Positions 19,917 through 30,272 of a stretch of 64,000 bases of DNA are shown piece by piece. Under the pieces are notes generated by a model that saw nothing but the letters and a program-made list of their open reading frames with translations, was not told the DNA's origin and did not search any database. The position numbers were made by a program, and so were the translations under genes. The stretch comes from Pseudanabaena mucicola FACHB-723 (GTDB taxonomy: Bacteria > Cyanobacteriota > Cyanobacteriia > Pseudanabaenales > Pseudanabaenaceae). Each line of letters starts with the position of its first letter. Within the stretch, counting starts at the first letter, position 1. The DNA lies in assembly GCF_014696385.1 (NCBI RefSeq), contig NZ_JACJQB010000004.1, positions 1-64,000 of the forward strand, written 5' to 3'.

Positions 19917-20753
19917 ATGCAGACCCTTGACCTGACAGAAAATCAACAGCCAAGAAATCAAGATCCATTTTTGGTAGTTGATAACGTTTCTAAAGTCTAT
20001 CCCACACCTAGAGGCCCCTACACTGTCCTCCAAGATGTGAACTTGACCGTGTATGAAGGCGAGTTTATCTGTGTGATTGGGCATTCTGGCTGTGGTAAAT
20101 CGACGTTGCTGAATATGGTGGCGGGCTTTAACCGCCCGACCACGGGTGAAATTTGTTTGCGTTCTAAGCCGATTGTTCGTCCCGGTCCTGATCGGATGGT
20201 GGTGTTTCAAAACTATTCTCTATTACCTTGGATGACTGCCTTTGAGAATGTGTATCTTGCTGTTAAGCAGGTGTATACCGACAAATCTAAGGAAGAGAAA
20301 ATCAAAATTGCAAAGCATAGTTTAGAGCTAGTCGGCTTGACGGAAGCGATGCACAAAAAGCCCAAACAATTATCAGGTGGGATGCGCCAGAGGGTCTCGA
20401 TTGCCCGCGCATTGTCAATTCGTCCTGAAGTATTGATTCTTGATGAGCCTTTTGGGGCGTTGGATGTGATGACCCGTGAAGAACTTCAGGAAGAACTATT
20501 AGCAATCTGGCGAGAAAACAAGGTGACAGCGCTAATGATTACCCATGAAATTGATGAGGCGCTTTTCCTTGCCGATCGCATTGTAATGATGAGTAATGGC
20601 CCTGCTGCCCATGTTGCCGAAATCATAGATGTTCCCTTTGCCCGTCCTCGCAATCGTCAAGCGATCGCTGATGATCCTCGCTACTACAGTTTGCGTAACT
20701 ACATTCTCGAATTCTTGTATAACCGCTTTGCATTAGCTGATGAGGCGGATTAG
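19917..20753 (+). CDS. nrtD: nitrate ABC transporter ATP-binding subunit NrtD
   Basis: A 278-aa ABC ATPase. Walker A is GHSGCGKST (about 58-66), the signature is LSGGMRQR (about 146), and Walker B is [12 protein letters not shown] single ATPase domain without a binding-protein-like extension identifies it as NrtD rather than NrtC. Here it lies before nrtC, whereas the well-known order is nrtC then nrtD. Start ATG at 19917, just after the repeat-containing spacer. Confidence 0.93.
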   Translation: MQTLDLTENQQPRNQDPFLVVDNVSKVYPTPRGPYTVLQDVNLTVYEGEFICVIGHSGCGKSTLLNMVAGFNRPTTGEICLRSKPIVRPGPDRMVVFQNYSLLPWMTAFENVYLAVKQVYTDKSKEEKIKIAKHSLELVGLTEAMHKKPKQLSGGMRQRVSIARALSIRPEVLILDEPFGALDVMTREELQEELLAIWRENKVTALMITHEIDEALFLADRIVMMSNGPAAHVAEIIDVPFARPRNRQAIADDPRYYSLRNYILEFLYNRFALADEAD

Positions 20754-20805
20754 CGGTTAGCTATTGGCTTGCATAAATCACCCAACCACAAATCACCCAA
20801 TCACC

Positions 20806-22824
20806 ATGTCTAAATTTCTAGAAATCGATCACGTTACTCGTACCTTTAAAACCAACAATGGACAGCCCTATGTGGCGGTCAAAGATGTTTATTTTGAGAT
20901 GAAGGAAGGTGAATTTGTCTCGATTATTGGACATTCTGGCTGTGGTAAATCAACGGTGCTAAATATTTTGTCGGGACTCGATAAGGCTAGTGCTGGCGGT
21001 ATTGTGTTGGAAGGTCGGGAAGTTAGTGAGCCAGGGCCAGATCGGATGTTGGTGTTCCAAAACCATTCGCTGTTGCCTTGGTTAACTGTTCGTCAAAATA
21101 TTGGTTTGGCGGTGAATCGCGTGTTGAGAGGTCAGTCTAAAGCTGAACGCGATCGCATTATTCAAGAGCATATCGATTTAGTGGGCTTAAGTCATGCTGC
21201 GGATAAGTACCCTAGAGAAATTTCGGGCGGGATGAAGCAAAGAGTAGGAATTGCGCGGGCGCTGTCGATTAAGCCCAAAATCCTATTATTAGATGAACCC
21301 TTTGGGGCATTGGATGCCTTAACGAGAGGTCGTTTGCAAGAAAAGTTAATGCACATTTGCGATGAAAGCAAAATTTCCGCAGTCATGATTACCCATGATG
21401 TTGATGAGGCATTGTTGCTTAGCGATCGCATTATTATGATGACCAATGGCCCTGAAGCGAAAATTGGTCAAGTCCTCAATGTCGATCTGCCTCATCCGCG
21501 TAAGCGCCTCGAAGCTGTCAATCATCCCAATTACTACCGCCTACGCAGTGAAGTCGTGAACTTCTTGGATCGTCAGAAACAGATCAAGCTCGAAAAAGCC
21601 AAACTCAAGAGCAAGGCAGCGATCAGTATGGGCAAAATTGAGAAAACCAATCTCACCATTGGTTATATTCCCCTCACTGACTGTGCGCCTTTTGCGATCG
21701 CAAAGGAAAAAGGACTATTTGCCAAATATGGTCTTGATGTCACCCTTTCTAAAGAAAATAACTGGAATGATCTTGCCGACGGTATTCGCGAAGGTCGTCT
21801 TGATGCCGCCCAAATGGTTACAGGAATGCCCTTAGCGATCACTCTTGGCATGGGTAATAAAATTCCTGTACCTATCGTAACTTCGCTGACACTGAGCCGC
21901 AATGGTAATGCGATTACCCTCAGTAACAAACTACGAGAAGAAGGGGTACATGATCTTGCGACCCTAAAAACCTATATCAATAGTTTTGAAGACTATTACA
22001 ACCCAGCCCTAGGCATGGTGCATCATGCTTCGATGCATAACTTACTTCTGCGTCACTGGCTTGCGAGTGGGGGCATCCAGCCCGATAAGGATGTGGATGT
22101 CATTGTGATTCCACCACCACAGATGGTTTCTAACCTGATGGCAAACAATATCATCGGTTACTGTGTGGGTGAACCTTGGAATGTAAGAGCCGTCAATAAT
22201 AACGTTGGATTTGTTGTGGCAACTGACCTTGATATTTGGCGCGGACATCCTGAGAAAGTATTAGGAGTTCGTAAAGATTGGGCAGAGCAACACCCTAATA
22301 CCCACTTGGCGATCGTGAAAGCTTTATTAGAAGCTGCCCAATTCTGCGAACCATTGGAAAATCGCGATGAAGTTGTCTTGACTCTATCGCAACCACAATA
22401 TCTAAATCTCGATCCTGTTTACATCCGCCCTGGGTTTGCGGGTCCCTATCGTGTCAGTACGATGGAAGCCAAATATTACAAGGATTTCTGTCAGTTTGGC
22501 GTAGCGAATATGCCATCACGATCAGAGCATCTCTGGGTATTGGCGCAAATGGCGCGTTGGGGATTGGTGAATTTCCCTGAAAACCATGCGGAAGTGATTT
22601 ACAACCTACTAGCAACCGATGTCTATCAACAAGCAGCGAGAGAATTAGATCTACCCGTTGCCGATGAAGATAAAGCGCCGATTGTATTAGCCGATGGTTC
22701 TATCTTCGATCCTGCTGATCCGATCGCAGCTTTACGTGCCATGCCCTATTCTCAATTTACAGAGCCAGTTTATTTTGATACTATTAAGGGCTTTGCAAAT
22801 AAAAAGATGGCGGTACGCCAATAG
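20806..22824 (+). CDS. nrtC: nitrate ABC transporter ATP-binding/regulatory subunit NrtC
   Basis: A 672-aa fusion. Residues about 1-265 are an ABC ATPase ([27 protein letters not shown]). From about 285 on the protein resembles NrtA ([45 protein letters not shown]). In NrtC this C-terminal domain mediates ammonium/nitrate-responsive inhibition of uptake. I chose the ATG at 20806 ([10 protein letters not shown]); the longer frame from a TTG at 20764 overlaps repeat-like spacer sequence. It ends 22 bp before narB. Confidence 0.94.
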   Translation: MSKFLEIDHVTRTFKTNNGQPYVAVKDVYFEMKEGEFVSIIGHSGCGKSTVLNILSGLDKASAGGIVLEGREVSEPGPDRMLVFQNHSLLPWLTVRQNIGLAVNRVLRGQSKAERDRIIQEHIDLVGLSHAADKYPREISGGMKQRVGIARALSIKPKILLLDEPFGALDALTRGRLQEKLMHICDESKISAVMITHDVDEALLLSDRIIMMTNGPEAKIGQVLNVDLPHPRKRLEAVNHPNYYRLRSEVVNFLDRQKQIKLEKAKLKSKAAISMGKIEKTNLTIGYIPLTDCAPFAIAKEKGLFAKYGLDVTLSKENNWNDLADGIREGRLDAAQMVTGMPLAITLGMGNKIPVPIVTSLTLSRNGNAITLSNKLREEGVHDLATLKTYINSFEDYYNPALGMVHHASMHNLLLRHWLASGGIQPDKDVDVIVIPPPQMVSNLMANNIIGYCVGEPWNVRAVNNNVGFVVATDLDIWRGHPEKVLGVRKDWAEQHPNTHLAIVKALLEAAQFCEPLENRDEVVLTLSQPQYLNLDPVYIRPGFAGPYRVSTMEAKYYKDFCQFGVANMPSRSEHLWVLAQMARWGLVNFPENHAEVIYNLLATDVYQQAARELDLPVADEDKAPIVLADGSIFDPADPIAALRAMPYSQFTEPVYFDTIKGFANKKMAVRQ

Positions 22825-22846
22825 CTCTCAAGGCTGCTCTATTAAT

Positions 22847-25027
22847 ATGTCTACTAATATTCCTACTCACCATTCCGCATCGCAAACCGTCAAAACCCTT
22901 TGTCCCTATTGTGGTGTGGGTTGTGGATTGGAAATTGTGGAGACAACTAAAGAACCCACTGCTAAATTTCCCGATCGCTTTAAAGTCAGAGGCGATCGCA
23001 GCCATCCCTCTAGTCAGGGTATGGTTTGTGTTAAGGGAGCGACTATTGCTGAGTCGATTCAAAAGGATCGACTACTACATCCAATGATCCGCGATCGCCT
23101 TGATCAAGAATTTCGTCAAGTCAGTTGGGATGAAGCCCTTGACACAATCACAACCAAAATCCAGCAAGCCATCTATAACAAAGGCGCAGATTCTCTCTGC
23201 ATGTATGGTTCAGGACAGTTCCAAACCGAGGACTATTACACGGCTCAGAAGTTATTCAAGGGCTGTTTGGGAACGAATAACTTTGATGCTAATTCGCGGC
23301 TCTGTATGTCTTCGGCTGTGTCTGGCTATGTCAAAAGCTTTGGTGCGGATGGCCCCCCCTGTTGCTACGAAGATCTCGATCTTACTGATTGTCTCTTTGC
23401 GATCGGCACAAATACCGCCGAATGTCATCCAATTATTTTCAATCGCTTTCGTCGCCATCACAAAAAGAATCCTCATGTCAAGCTGATTGTTGTTGATCCA
23501 CGCCGCACCCAAACTGCGGAAGCGGCTGATTTACATTTAGCGATTCAACCGGGAACGGATATTGATTTATTAAATGGTATCGCTCATTTATTGTTGAAGT
23601 GGGAAAAATGCGATCGCAAATTTATTGAGAACCACACCACAGGCTTTGCTGAATTTGAGCAAATTACCCAACTTTATACCCCTGAATTCGTAGCGCGACG
23701 TTGTGCGATCAAGATTGAAGACTTAGAACTAGCCGCCAAATATTGGGCAGAATCGCAACGGGTTCTTTCCATTTGGTCAATGGGTGTAAATCAATCCATT
23801 CAAGGCACTGCAAAAGTACAATCGATTATTAATCTGCATTTACTCACCGCTCAAATTGGTAAAGCAGGATCTGGCCCCTTCTCTTTAACAGGACAACCAA
23901 ATGCCATGGGAGGAAGAGAAGCAGGCGGCTTAGCACATTTACTGCCAGGATATCGGTTTGTGGCAAATCCCGAACATCGCGCTGAATTAGAGAGCTTTTG
24001 GGGACTTCCCTCTGGACAAATTTCGCCACAGGTCGGACGGACTGCATGGGATATAATTCGGGGTCTAGAAGCTGGAGAAGTGGACTTTCTCTGGATTGCC
24101 GCCACCAATCCTGCCGTTAGTTTTCCTGATTTGGTCAGAACCAAAGCGGCTCTATTACGATCGCCATTCACAGTTTACCAAGACGCATACTATCCCACGG
24201 AAACCTCTGCCTTTGCCCATGTGCTTCTACCCGCAACCCAATGGAGTGAAAAAACTGGCACAATGACCAATTCGGAACGCTGTGTTACTCTCTGCCAGTC
24301 ATTCCAAACTCCCCTTGGTGAAGCTCGTGCCGATTGGGAAATTTTTGCGGAAGTCGGTCGCCGATTAGGATTTGCTGCCCAGTTCCCATTTAAAAATTCT
24401 GCGGATGTCTATGCTGAATTTGCAAAAGTTACTCGCGGTCGCCCCTGTGATGTTACAGGGATTAGCCATACCAAACTGACAGAATTAGGCGTAATTCAAT
24501 GGCCGAACCCTGATACACAAACGAATTTAGACCAAGTTCGCAATAAGCGGCTATATACTGACTTTCAGTTCCATACTAGCGATCGCAAAGCAAGATTTGG
24601 AGCTTATCATTCCAAAGGGGTTTTTGAAGATCCTGACGAACAGTATCCTTTCATTCTCACCACTGGCAGACTATATGGGCATTGGCACACCCAGACCCGC
24701 ACAGGTCGTATTGATAAAATTAGGCAGATGCATCCTCATCCCTTTATCGAAATCCATCCCCAAGATGCAGCGAAGTTATCAATCAATAACGGCGATCTGG
24801 TAGAAGTGAAATCTCGTCGAGGTACTTCACATTTTCCTGCCATGCTTACAAATGCGATCGCAAAAGGGGTTGTCTTTGTGCCGATGCATTGGGGCAGTCT
24901 CTGGGCAGACAATGCTGAAGCCAACGCCCTCACACATGCCGAATCCTGTCCTGACTCCAAGCAACCAGAGTTAAAAGCCTGTGCCGTATCGCTTAGTATC
25001 GTTAAGGCTAATCAGCATCAGCCATAA
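22847..25027 (+). CDS. narB: ferredoxin-dependent assimilatory nitrate reductase
   Basis: A 726-aa molybdopterin (bis-MGD) enzyme converting nitrate to nitrite. The N-terminal [4Fe-4S] ligands are C19, C22, C26 and C61 (CPYCGVGC ... GMVCVKG). Molybdopterin oxidoreductase and C-terminal dinucleotide-binding regions follow ([21 protein letters not shown] in pieces; [18 protein letters not shown] in pieces). The ATG at 22847 starts right before the cysteine motif; the frame is open further upstream inside nrtC but that is not needed. It is last in the nitrate operon, and its 3' end overlaps the convergent GDT1-type gene by 20 bp. Confidence 0.95.
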   Translation: MSTNIPTHHSASQTVKTLCPYCGVGCGLEIVETTKEPTAKFPDRFKVRGDRSHPSSQGMVCVKGATIAESIQKDRLLHPMIRDRLDQEFRQVSWDEALDTITTKIQQAIYNKGADSLCMYGSGQFQTEDYYTAQKLFKGCLGTNNFDANSRLCMSSAVSGYVKSFGADGPPCCYEDLDLTDCLFAIGTNTAECHPIIFNRFRRHHKKNPHVKLIVVDPRRTQTAEAADLHLAIQPGTDIDLLNGIAHLLLKWEKCDRKFIENHTTGFAEFEQITQLYTPEFVARRCAIKIEDLELAAKYWAESQRVLSIWSMGVNQSIQGTAKVQSIINLHLLTAQIGKAGSGPFSLTGQPNAMGGREAGGLAHLLPGYRFVANPEHRAELESFWGLPSGQISPQVGRTAWDIIRGLEAGEVDFLWIAATNPAVSFPDLVRTKAALLRSPFTVYQDAYYPTETSAFAHVLLPATQWSEKTGTMTNSERCVTLCQSFQTPLGEARADWEIFAEVGRRLGFAAQFPFKNSADVYAEFAKVTRGRPCDVTGISHTKLTELGVIQWPNPDTQTNLDQVRNKRLYTDFQFHTSDRKARFGAYHSKGVFEDPDEQYPFILTTGRLYGHWHTQTRTGRIDKIRQMHPHPFIEIHPQDAAKLSINNGDLVEVKSRRGTSHFPAMLTNAIAKGVVFVPMHWGSLWADNAEANALTHAESCPDSKQPELKACAVSLSIVKANQHQP

Positions 25028-25283
25028 ATAGGCGCATTGCCATAATTGCGAATAAAGCGGCAGCGATCGCCTTCAATAGCTTAGTTGGCAAAAATACAGA
25101 AATACTGTCTCCTAGAAATACGCCCACAGCGCTTGCCAATAGTAATGCCGCCGCAGAACCGAGAAATACAAATCTTGGTGCTGCGGAACTGCCGCTTAAA
25201 CTCATTGTTGCCAATTGACTTTTATCACCTAATTCCGACAGAAAAATTGTGCCAAAGCTTAGAAACAGTAATTGCCAGTCCAT
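25008..25283 (-). CDS. half-size GDT1/UPF0016 family cation exporter subunit
   Basis: A 91-aa membrane protein with one copy of the family motif (SELGDKSQ) and three hydrophobic helices. Most GDT1/UPF0016 proteins have two such repeats; this gene and the next upstream each encode one, so the two probably assemble as a heteromer. In cyanobacteria the family exports Mn2+. I prefer the ATG at 25283, which has AGAGGGA 7 bases upstream; an ATG at 25310 would add nine residues. The stop overlaps the narB end by 20 bp in convergent orientation. Confidence 0.85.
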   Translation of the reverse strand: MDWQLLFLSFGTIFLSELGDKSQLATMSLSGSSAAPRFVFLGSAAALLLASAVGVFLGDSISVFLPTKLLKAIAAALFAIMAMRLFMADAD

Positions 25284-25374
25284 TTTTAATTCCCTCTTAA
25301 ATAAATCCATTACAGCGCAAAGCGCTGAATTAAAAACCTCTTAAAAGCGCCACTTCGCCGCACTTTTAAAATAT

Positions 25375-25728
25375 TTATGCGATCGCATCCCACAATAGGC
25401 TGATGGATAAAATCAGAAAACTCAAGCCAGCCAAAGTGTTAAGCAAATTTGGCGAAAATGTTTTCGCTAACCACTTACCCGCAAGAACACCTAACAAGCT
25501 AGTCGATACTAAAGCGATTGCTGCACCTGCAAATACAATCCAAGGCTGATGGGACTGCGCCGCAATCACGAGTGTGGTTAGTTGGGTCTTGTCACCAAGC
25601 TCAGCGATAAACACGGTAATAAAAGTCGCACTCACAATCTGCCAATGCTCAGCAGTAGATGGTAACTTTGATTGTGACTTATCAGGAAGTGACTCTTGCA
25701 ATTGTGATTCAGTCTCTACAGGCATCAT
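25375..25728 (-). CDS. half-size GDT1/UPF0016 family cation exporter subunit
   Basis: A 117-aa partner of the adjacent gene. A polar N-terminal tail of about 25 residues is followed by three helices and the motif AELGDKTQLT. The pair is on the same strand with about 90 bp between them, consistent with co-transcription. A role in exporting Mn2+ (protecting photosystem metal balance) is established for cyanobacterial family members; here it is inferred from the motif only. Confidence 0.86.
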   Translation of the reverse strand: MMPVETESQLQESLPDKSQSKLPSTAEHWQIVSATFITVFIAELGDKTQLTTLVIAAQSHQPWIVFAGAAIALVSTSLLGVLAGKWLAKTFSPNLLNTLAGLSFLILSISLLWDAIA

Positions 25729-25822
25729 TTACAGGCATTATTCAAGCTTTCATAATCATTTCATTTTAACATTTCTTAGCAAATCTAAGTAGCTATAGCA
25801 AAGTAAGTTTTGCTTAGGACAT

Positions 25823-25877
25823 AAAACTCAAGAAGGGAGTGGTGGCGCGAAGCGCCACCACTCCCTTCTTGAGTTTT
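25823..25877. terminator. 26-bp perfect hairpin terminator
   Basis: Arms 25823-25848 and 25852-25877 are perfectly complementary with a 3-nt GAA loop. A/T at the base gives a U-run on both strands. It lies immediately 3' of the FHA-TPR gene (minus strand) and also upstream of the GDT1 pair. Confidence 0.88.
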
Positions 25878-25889
25878 GGTTTGTACTAG

Positions 25890-27023
25890 CTACTTACTAA
25901 TCTGGCGACACTCATTGCCAGAAATAACTTTTGTACTGCCATCGGGTAACACTTGCACACAACTAATATCTGTCTTTGGTGCAAAGACAGTGTAGGCAGC
26001 CACTCCAGATAAAACGATGAGGGAAGTAGGAATTAGTACACCTAAAGATAGCCATTCGGGACGTAATTTCTTTTTGACATTCTCCAACTTTTTGCGGACG
26101 GATGTCAGATTATGACTTTGGTCATTAGGCGATCGTTTATAAATCTTGAGGGCTTTTTCGTAAAGATTTTTCGCCTCTTGATATCGCTTTTGTGAAGAAT
26201 AGATAAATGCTAAATCAACAAAACTAGCCGCAACCTCTGGATGATCTACACCCAATGACTTTTGCTGAATTTCTAAGGTTTGCAACAACAAAGATTCTGC
26301 TTTTGCCTCCAAACCTTGACTATGATAAATAGCCGCCAAATCAATCATTGCCGCAATAACCTCAGAATGATCTTCCCCTAAAGCTTGTTTACGAATGGAG
26401 ATCGCCTGTAAAAAATATTCTTCAGTTTTATCAAATATATTTTGGGCATAACTTAGAGAAGCCAGATCCAGTAAACAATTAGCAACGCTAGGGTGTGACG
26501 ACCCATGCAAATCCTGAGTTAAGACCAAAATCTGATTGAGATAACTCTCCGCATTGCTATATTTCCCAGACTGTTGTTCTTTGCTAGCTAAATTATGTAG
26601 ACATTCTAAAAAAAGACCGATATTACCATTGACATAGGGTGGCTCAGGCTCGACCCGATAAATAGCTTTAGTGTTGCTGCTAAAGACAATCTCATCACCA
26701 TGCATTAATACCCAAGAGTCACGCATTGTGCCATTGATCAGCAAACCATTAGTGCTTTTGCCTTTTTCAGGAGTGCCATCATTGATCCTAAATATTTGTA
26801 ATAACGGTTCTGCTACAGTAATACCCGTTAGCGTTGCATGTTCCCTTGATACCGATTGCGATCGCAAAACGATTGAATTTTCAGGTGCACGTCCCAGCAC
26901 ATAGTTCTTTGTATCTAGCAAGATCCTTTGCTGCCCTTCAGGGTAATGCACAATCAGAGAATGCTCAAATTGATTACCTTCAACTATGGTTAACTCTTGG
27001 GAGGTGAGAGATCTATGATTCAT
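25890..27023 (-). CDS. FHA domain protein with TPR repeats and a membrane anchor
   Basis: A 377-aa protein. An N-terminal FHA domain (about 30-115; VLGRAPENSIVL, SVSREHATL, NGLLINGT) binds phosphothreonine. Tetratricopeptide repeats of the kinesin-light-chain kind follow (about 140-300; LGEDHSEVIAAMIDLAAIY, LGVDHPEVAASFVDLAFIY). One membrane helix lies at about 325-348, and the short tail has two cysteines. This suggests a scaffold reading Ser/Thr kinase output at the membrane. The kinase at 36191-37939 is a possible partner but is not adjacent. Start ATG at 27023. Confidence 0.85.
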   Translation of the reverse strand: MNHRSLTSQELTIVEGNQFEHSLIVHYPEGQQRILLDTKNYVLGRAPENSIVLRSQSVSREHATLTGITVAEPLLQIFRINDGTPEKGKSTNGLLINGTMRDSWVLMHGDEIVFSSNTKAIYRVEPEPPYVNGNIGLFLECLHNLASKEQQSGKYSNAESYLNQILVLTQDLHGSSHPSVANCLLDLASLSYAQNIFDKTEEYFLQAISIRKQALGEDHSEVIAAMIDLAAIYHSQGLEAKAESLLLQTLEIQQKSLGVDHPEVAASFVDLAFIYSSQKRYQEAKNLYEKALKIYKRSPNDQSHNLTSVRKKLENVKKKLRPEWLSLGVLIPTSLIVLSGVAAYTVFAPKTDISCVQVLPDGSTKVISGNECRQISK

Positions 27024-27310
27024 AGTAATAAATCTAATTGCTAATGACCAAAAGATAATGTCAAGGTAATGATCTAGAGGTAATTGTTTGGTGAATCACC
27101 ACATCTCATACTTAAAAATTGCTATACCGCTTCAATTAAGTTTAAAACTATCTTACTGAGATCGACCTTTTAAAGAGCAACACAAGCTATTTGGCTGACA
27201 TAGAGGTTTTACACCGATTCACAAAAGCGTGATCACACTTTTGTGAATTACGAACCCAACCCAGTAGTGGTTTTTATTTAATTGCGTCCAGTTACTTATT
27301 ACAGCAAATA
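27024..27310. other. non-coding stretch upstream of the FHA-TPR gene
   Basis: It contains the FHA-TPR promoter region (minus strand). A short imperfect inverted repeat around 27219-27247 (CACAAAAGCGTGATCACACTTTTGTG) could be an operator or small hairpin. I see no ORF. Confidence 0.35.
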
Positions 27311-27356
27311 AAAAAAGAAGTGACGACACATGCTTATGTGTCGTCACTTCTTTTTT
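27311..27356 (-). terminator. 21-bp hairpin terminator of htrA
   Basis: Perfect arms 27311-27331 and 27336-27356 with a GCTT loop and T6/A6 ends, 10 bp beyond the htrA stop on the minus strand. Confidence 0.88.
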
Positions 27357-27365
27357 AGAAACACA

Positions 27366-28598
27366 TTAATTTGGAAACTTAGATGGGAACTGTGATGCTT
27401 CAACACTTAGGGCTAGTGATTGACCATTACGCTTTACTTCCATCCGAATCTTGTCACCAACAGAGCGACCTTCTACAAGTTGGGTAACTTGATCCGCACT
27501 TGAGATCTCTTTATCATCAAGCTTGACAATTACATCACCACGCTTAACACCAGCCTTTGCCGCAGGCGCATCGTCAACGACTCTAGTAATTAAAACTCCT
27601 TTATCTTCAGCAATCCTAATCCCAAACTCCTGATCTTGATTGACTTGGCGTTTCACATTTGGATCAAGGGTAACCATCTGAATACCGAGATAGGCTCGAC
27701 TGACTTTGCCATTATCAATTAACTGTTTGGCTATGCGCTGAGCTGTTTCGATAGGAATTGCAAAACCTAAACCCTGTGCACCTTGAATAATAGCCGTATT
27801 AACACCAATGACTTCACCATCTTGATTAAGCAATGGGCCACCTGAGTTTCCGGGATTAATAGCTGCATCGGTTTGAATAAAGCTAACTCGCTTATCAACA
27901 CCAATTTCACCGCTATTGCGACCGATGGCACTAATGATGCCCGCAGTTACGGTATTGTCTAAACCAAGGGGATTGCCGATCGCAATTGCCCAATCACCTG
28001 GCTGTAAACTTTGCGAACTGCCAAGACTGACCACTGGTAAATTGTCAGGGCTGACCTTAACCACAGCAATATCCGTTAGTTCATCACTACCTAAAACTTT
28101 TCCTTCAATCTGGCGACCATCTTTCAAGATGACCGTTACTTTATCTGCTCCGCTCACAACATGGGCATTGGTAATAATGTCACCTTCTTTGTTAATGATA
28201 AACCCAGATCCAGTGCCGCGCTCCACTCTTTCTCTCGGCATCCGTCGTAACTGATCGCCAAAAAATTGACGAAACATCGGGTCTTCTAAAAATTCCTGCG
28301 GAATTTGTTGATTAGTGGCAACTGTTCGTGATGCATTGATTCTTACCACTGCTGGTCCTGTACGATTTACGGCATCGACAACATAGTTGCGAGGAACAGT
28401 AATTGACTTGGTACGATCAATATCTTGCGCTACTGCAGGTGTGACAGAAGCAACCTGCGTGACAGGTGTAACTGCTGTTGTATTTGGCGATCGCACTCCA
28501 GACACAACAGCCCAAGCACCCAAAATGACTCCCAACAGGAGCATCGAAGCATAAATCAAAGGCTGCTTGTAACGAGATTTTTTGTTTGAGTCTCTCAT
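27366..28598 (-). CDS. HtrA/Deg-family serine protease (HhoA/HhoB/HtrA type)
   Basis: A 410-aa trypsin-like protease with a PDZ domain. The catalytic triad is visible: H146 (TNAHVV), D176 (LTDIAVVK) and S252 (NPGNSGGPL). One N-terminal membrane helix (about 17-35) acts as signal anchor, and a single PDZ domain spans about 300-405. It works in the periplasm or at the membrane in protein quality control. I start at the ATG 28598; a TTG at 28616 would add six residues. It lies directly downstream of the sigG/anti-sigma pair, a sensible envelope-stress context. Confidence 0.92.
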   Translation of the reverse strand: MRDSNKKSRYKQPLIYASMLLLGVILGAWAVVSGVRSPNTTAVTPVTQVASVTPAVAQDIDRTKSITVPRNYVVDAVNRTGPAVVRINASRTVATNQQIPQEFLEDPMFRQFFGDQLRRMPRERVERGTGSGFIINKEGDIITNAHVVSGADKVTVILKDGRQIEGKVLGSDELTDIAVVKVSPDNLPVVSLGSSQSLQPGDWAIAIGNPLGLDNTVTAGIISAIGRNSGEIGVDKRVSFIQTDAAINPGNSGGPLLNQDGEVIGVNTAIIQGAQGLGFAIPIETAQRIAKQLIDNGKVSRAYLGIQMVTLDPNVKRQVNQDQEFGIRIAEDKGVLITRVVDDAPAAKAGVKRGDVIVKLDDKEISSADQVTQLVEGRSVGDKIRMEVKRNGQSLALSVEASQFPSKFPN

Positions 28599-28726
28599 AG
28601 CTATTTTCGCGACCAAATAATATCTAGATTCTACAAAAATTTTTTGATGATGTTAATTCTTATTTGTAGACGGAAAACCGCCAACACAAAACAACAAGAC
28701 ATAATCCTTATGCCTTATTGTTATTT

Positions 28727-29215
28727 TTATTTGCTACTCATTGATTTGGGCAATGGTACAAGCGGTTCTTCCATCGCAATTAAGATTGGCTCTTCCTTGA
28801 CCTGTGCTGGTGACTTAATGCTATTGGAAACAGGACTAAATTGTGGACTGGTATTTAAGGTGAATAGTGAGCCAAACACCCCAACCACCGCCGCTACAGA
28901 TATACCAATGCCCGCTAATTTCCACTTGCGTCGCTGCGATCGCTTGTCAATTTCTGCTATGACGCGATTAATCATCACATCTGTGTCTCTCTTGACAGAA
29001 GAATTTACAGCCACAGGTACAGGTAGATCGATTAATGCTTGACGCAGCTTGATTTGCTGATGATAAACATGCCGCAAATTAGCGTCGTCAGACATCCATT
29101 GCTCAACAAGCTGCTCCTCAGCTTCAGTTACCTCACCATCGATATAAGCACTGAGTAACTCAAAGCGCTCCTCTGGAATCATCATAGAACTATCAAAAAT
29201 TTGTTTAGCACTCAT
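28727..29215 (-). CDS. anti-sigma factor for the adjacent SigG
   Basis: A 162-aa protein. Its N-terminal part (about 10-60; FELLSAYIDGEVTEAEEQLVEQW) resembles the sigma-binding RseA-like helical domain. One membrane helix lies at about 97-117, followed by a short periplasmic tail. It has no zinc-type His/Cys motif. It lies 27 bp downstream of the ECF sigma gene on the same strand. It should hold SigG at the membrane until stress cleaves it; the neighbouring HtrA protease fits this scheme but is not proof. Confidence 0.8.
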   Translation of the reverse strand: MSAKQIFDSSMMIPEERFELLSAYIDGEVTEAEEQLVEQWMSDDANLRHVYHQQIKLRQALIDLPVPVAVNSSVKRDTDVMINRVIAEIDKRSQRRKWKLAGIGISVAAVVGVFGSLFTLNTSPQFSPVSNSIKSPAQVKEEPILIAMEEPLVPLPKSMSSK

Positions 29216-29242
29216 AACTTCAATACACCCCTCGTTACATTT

Positions 29243-29905
29243 TTACATACTAGATAAATAGGGTTGTAATTGCGCTTGTAGCTTCAATCTTGCTCTAGCT
29301 ATCCGTGATTTGACTGTACCTAGTGATACACCTGTTAGTTCCGCAATTTCTTCATAGGATAGACCCTGAATTTCCCTTAGCACGATGGTTTCTCGGAAGC
29401 TAGAAGGTAAATCCTTAATGGCTTGACGGAGTTGCTCATAAAACTCCTGCGTAGACATGTTTTCGATTGGGCTGGGGGCAGCGCTAGGCAAATCCCAACT
29501 CATTTCATCACCATCCCCAGACTTAAATGGTGCGTCAAGGGAGACTGAATTGCCAACCCGTTTCCGTTTCCTCAATTCGTCATAAAACAAATTGGTGGCA
29601 ATGCGACTCAACCAACCGCGAAACTTTTCGGGCTCTTGCAAGCGCTTGATATTACGGTAAACACGTAACCACACCTCTTGGGCTAGGTCAGCGCGGTCTT
29701 GCCAATCAGGAGCGAGCTTATAAAGAACTTGATCGACATAGGACTGATTACGTCGCATCAATTCAGCAAACGCAGACTTACTAGCTTGCGCTTCAGTTTG
29801 GCACAGTTGTACCAGTTCAACGATGGGGAGCTTATCAACGGACACGGAGTTGGAGGGCGTATACCCTCCGATGCTGGTTGACCAAGATAGGCTGCTATAA
29901 CTCAT
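29243..29905 (-). CDS. sigG: ECF (group 3) RNA polymerase sigma factor SigG
   Basis: A 220-aa sigma-E-like factor. Region 2 (about 65-130) contains LAQEVWLRVYRNIKRL and FRGWLSRIATNLFYDELRKRKR in pieces. Region 4 (about 165-215) contains LPSSFRETIVLREIQGLSYEEIAEL and TVKSRIARARLKL in pieces. The ATG at 29905 is chosen over the adjacent TTG. It is transcribed with its anti-sigma factor. In cyanobacteria SigG is linked to envelope and oxidative stress; here the role is inferred from homology and the neighbours. Confidence 0.9.
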   Translation of the reverse strand: MSYSSLSWSTSIGGYTPSNSVSVDKLPIVELVQLCQTEAQASKSAFAELMRRNQSYVDQVLYKLAPDWQDRADLAQEVWLRVYRNIKRLQEPEKFRGWLSRIATNLFYDELRKRKRVGNSVSLDAPFKSGDGDEMSWDLPSAAPSPIENMSTQEFYEQLRQAIKDLPSSFRETIVLREIQGLSYEEIAELTGVSLGTVKSRIARARLKLQAQLQPYLSSM

Positions 29906-29908
29906 CAA

Positions 29909-30272
29909 TTACTCGCTCCTACTGGACTTGAATCCACACAGGAATCAAAAGATACTGTGTTTTGTTGTGTTCAAGGATTAGGACGAGGGATGAGAAAAGT
30001 TTGTTCCTATCAAAATAGAGCTTTATCCCGAATATCCAGTATCTTGGTGTTTTGATATCCAGATAAATTGCTGACTAACTAGATTAATGCTAAGTATTAA
30101 TGCTAGGTAGCTTGAACATAGGCAACTTTTAATTTGGATATTTGGGATAAAAGATATTTCAAGAGGATAATAGCAGTTAGTCAGTATGTTGTTCTGATTC
30201 TGTCGATTCTTTTAGATTTTTTGCTTGTTTTTTGCTTAAATCTTTTATTTGTCTTTTATCTGAAATTAAATT
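29909..30272. other. divergent intergenic region, sigG / 53-aa membrane protein
   Basis: A 364-bp spacer between divergent genes holding both promoters. Sequence from about 30120 to 30270 is T-rich on the plus strand. A longer plus-strand frame at 30134-30397 crosses it, but that lies in a different frame from the conserved-looking 53-aa protein and has no recognisable features. Confidence 0.4.

Noticed and set aside
22694-22846. N-terminal extension of narB inside nrtC
   Set aside because: The extension is out of frame with nrtC and hydrophobic by chance; the cysteine motif begins soon after the ATG at 22847.
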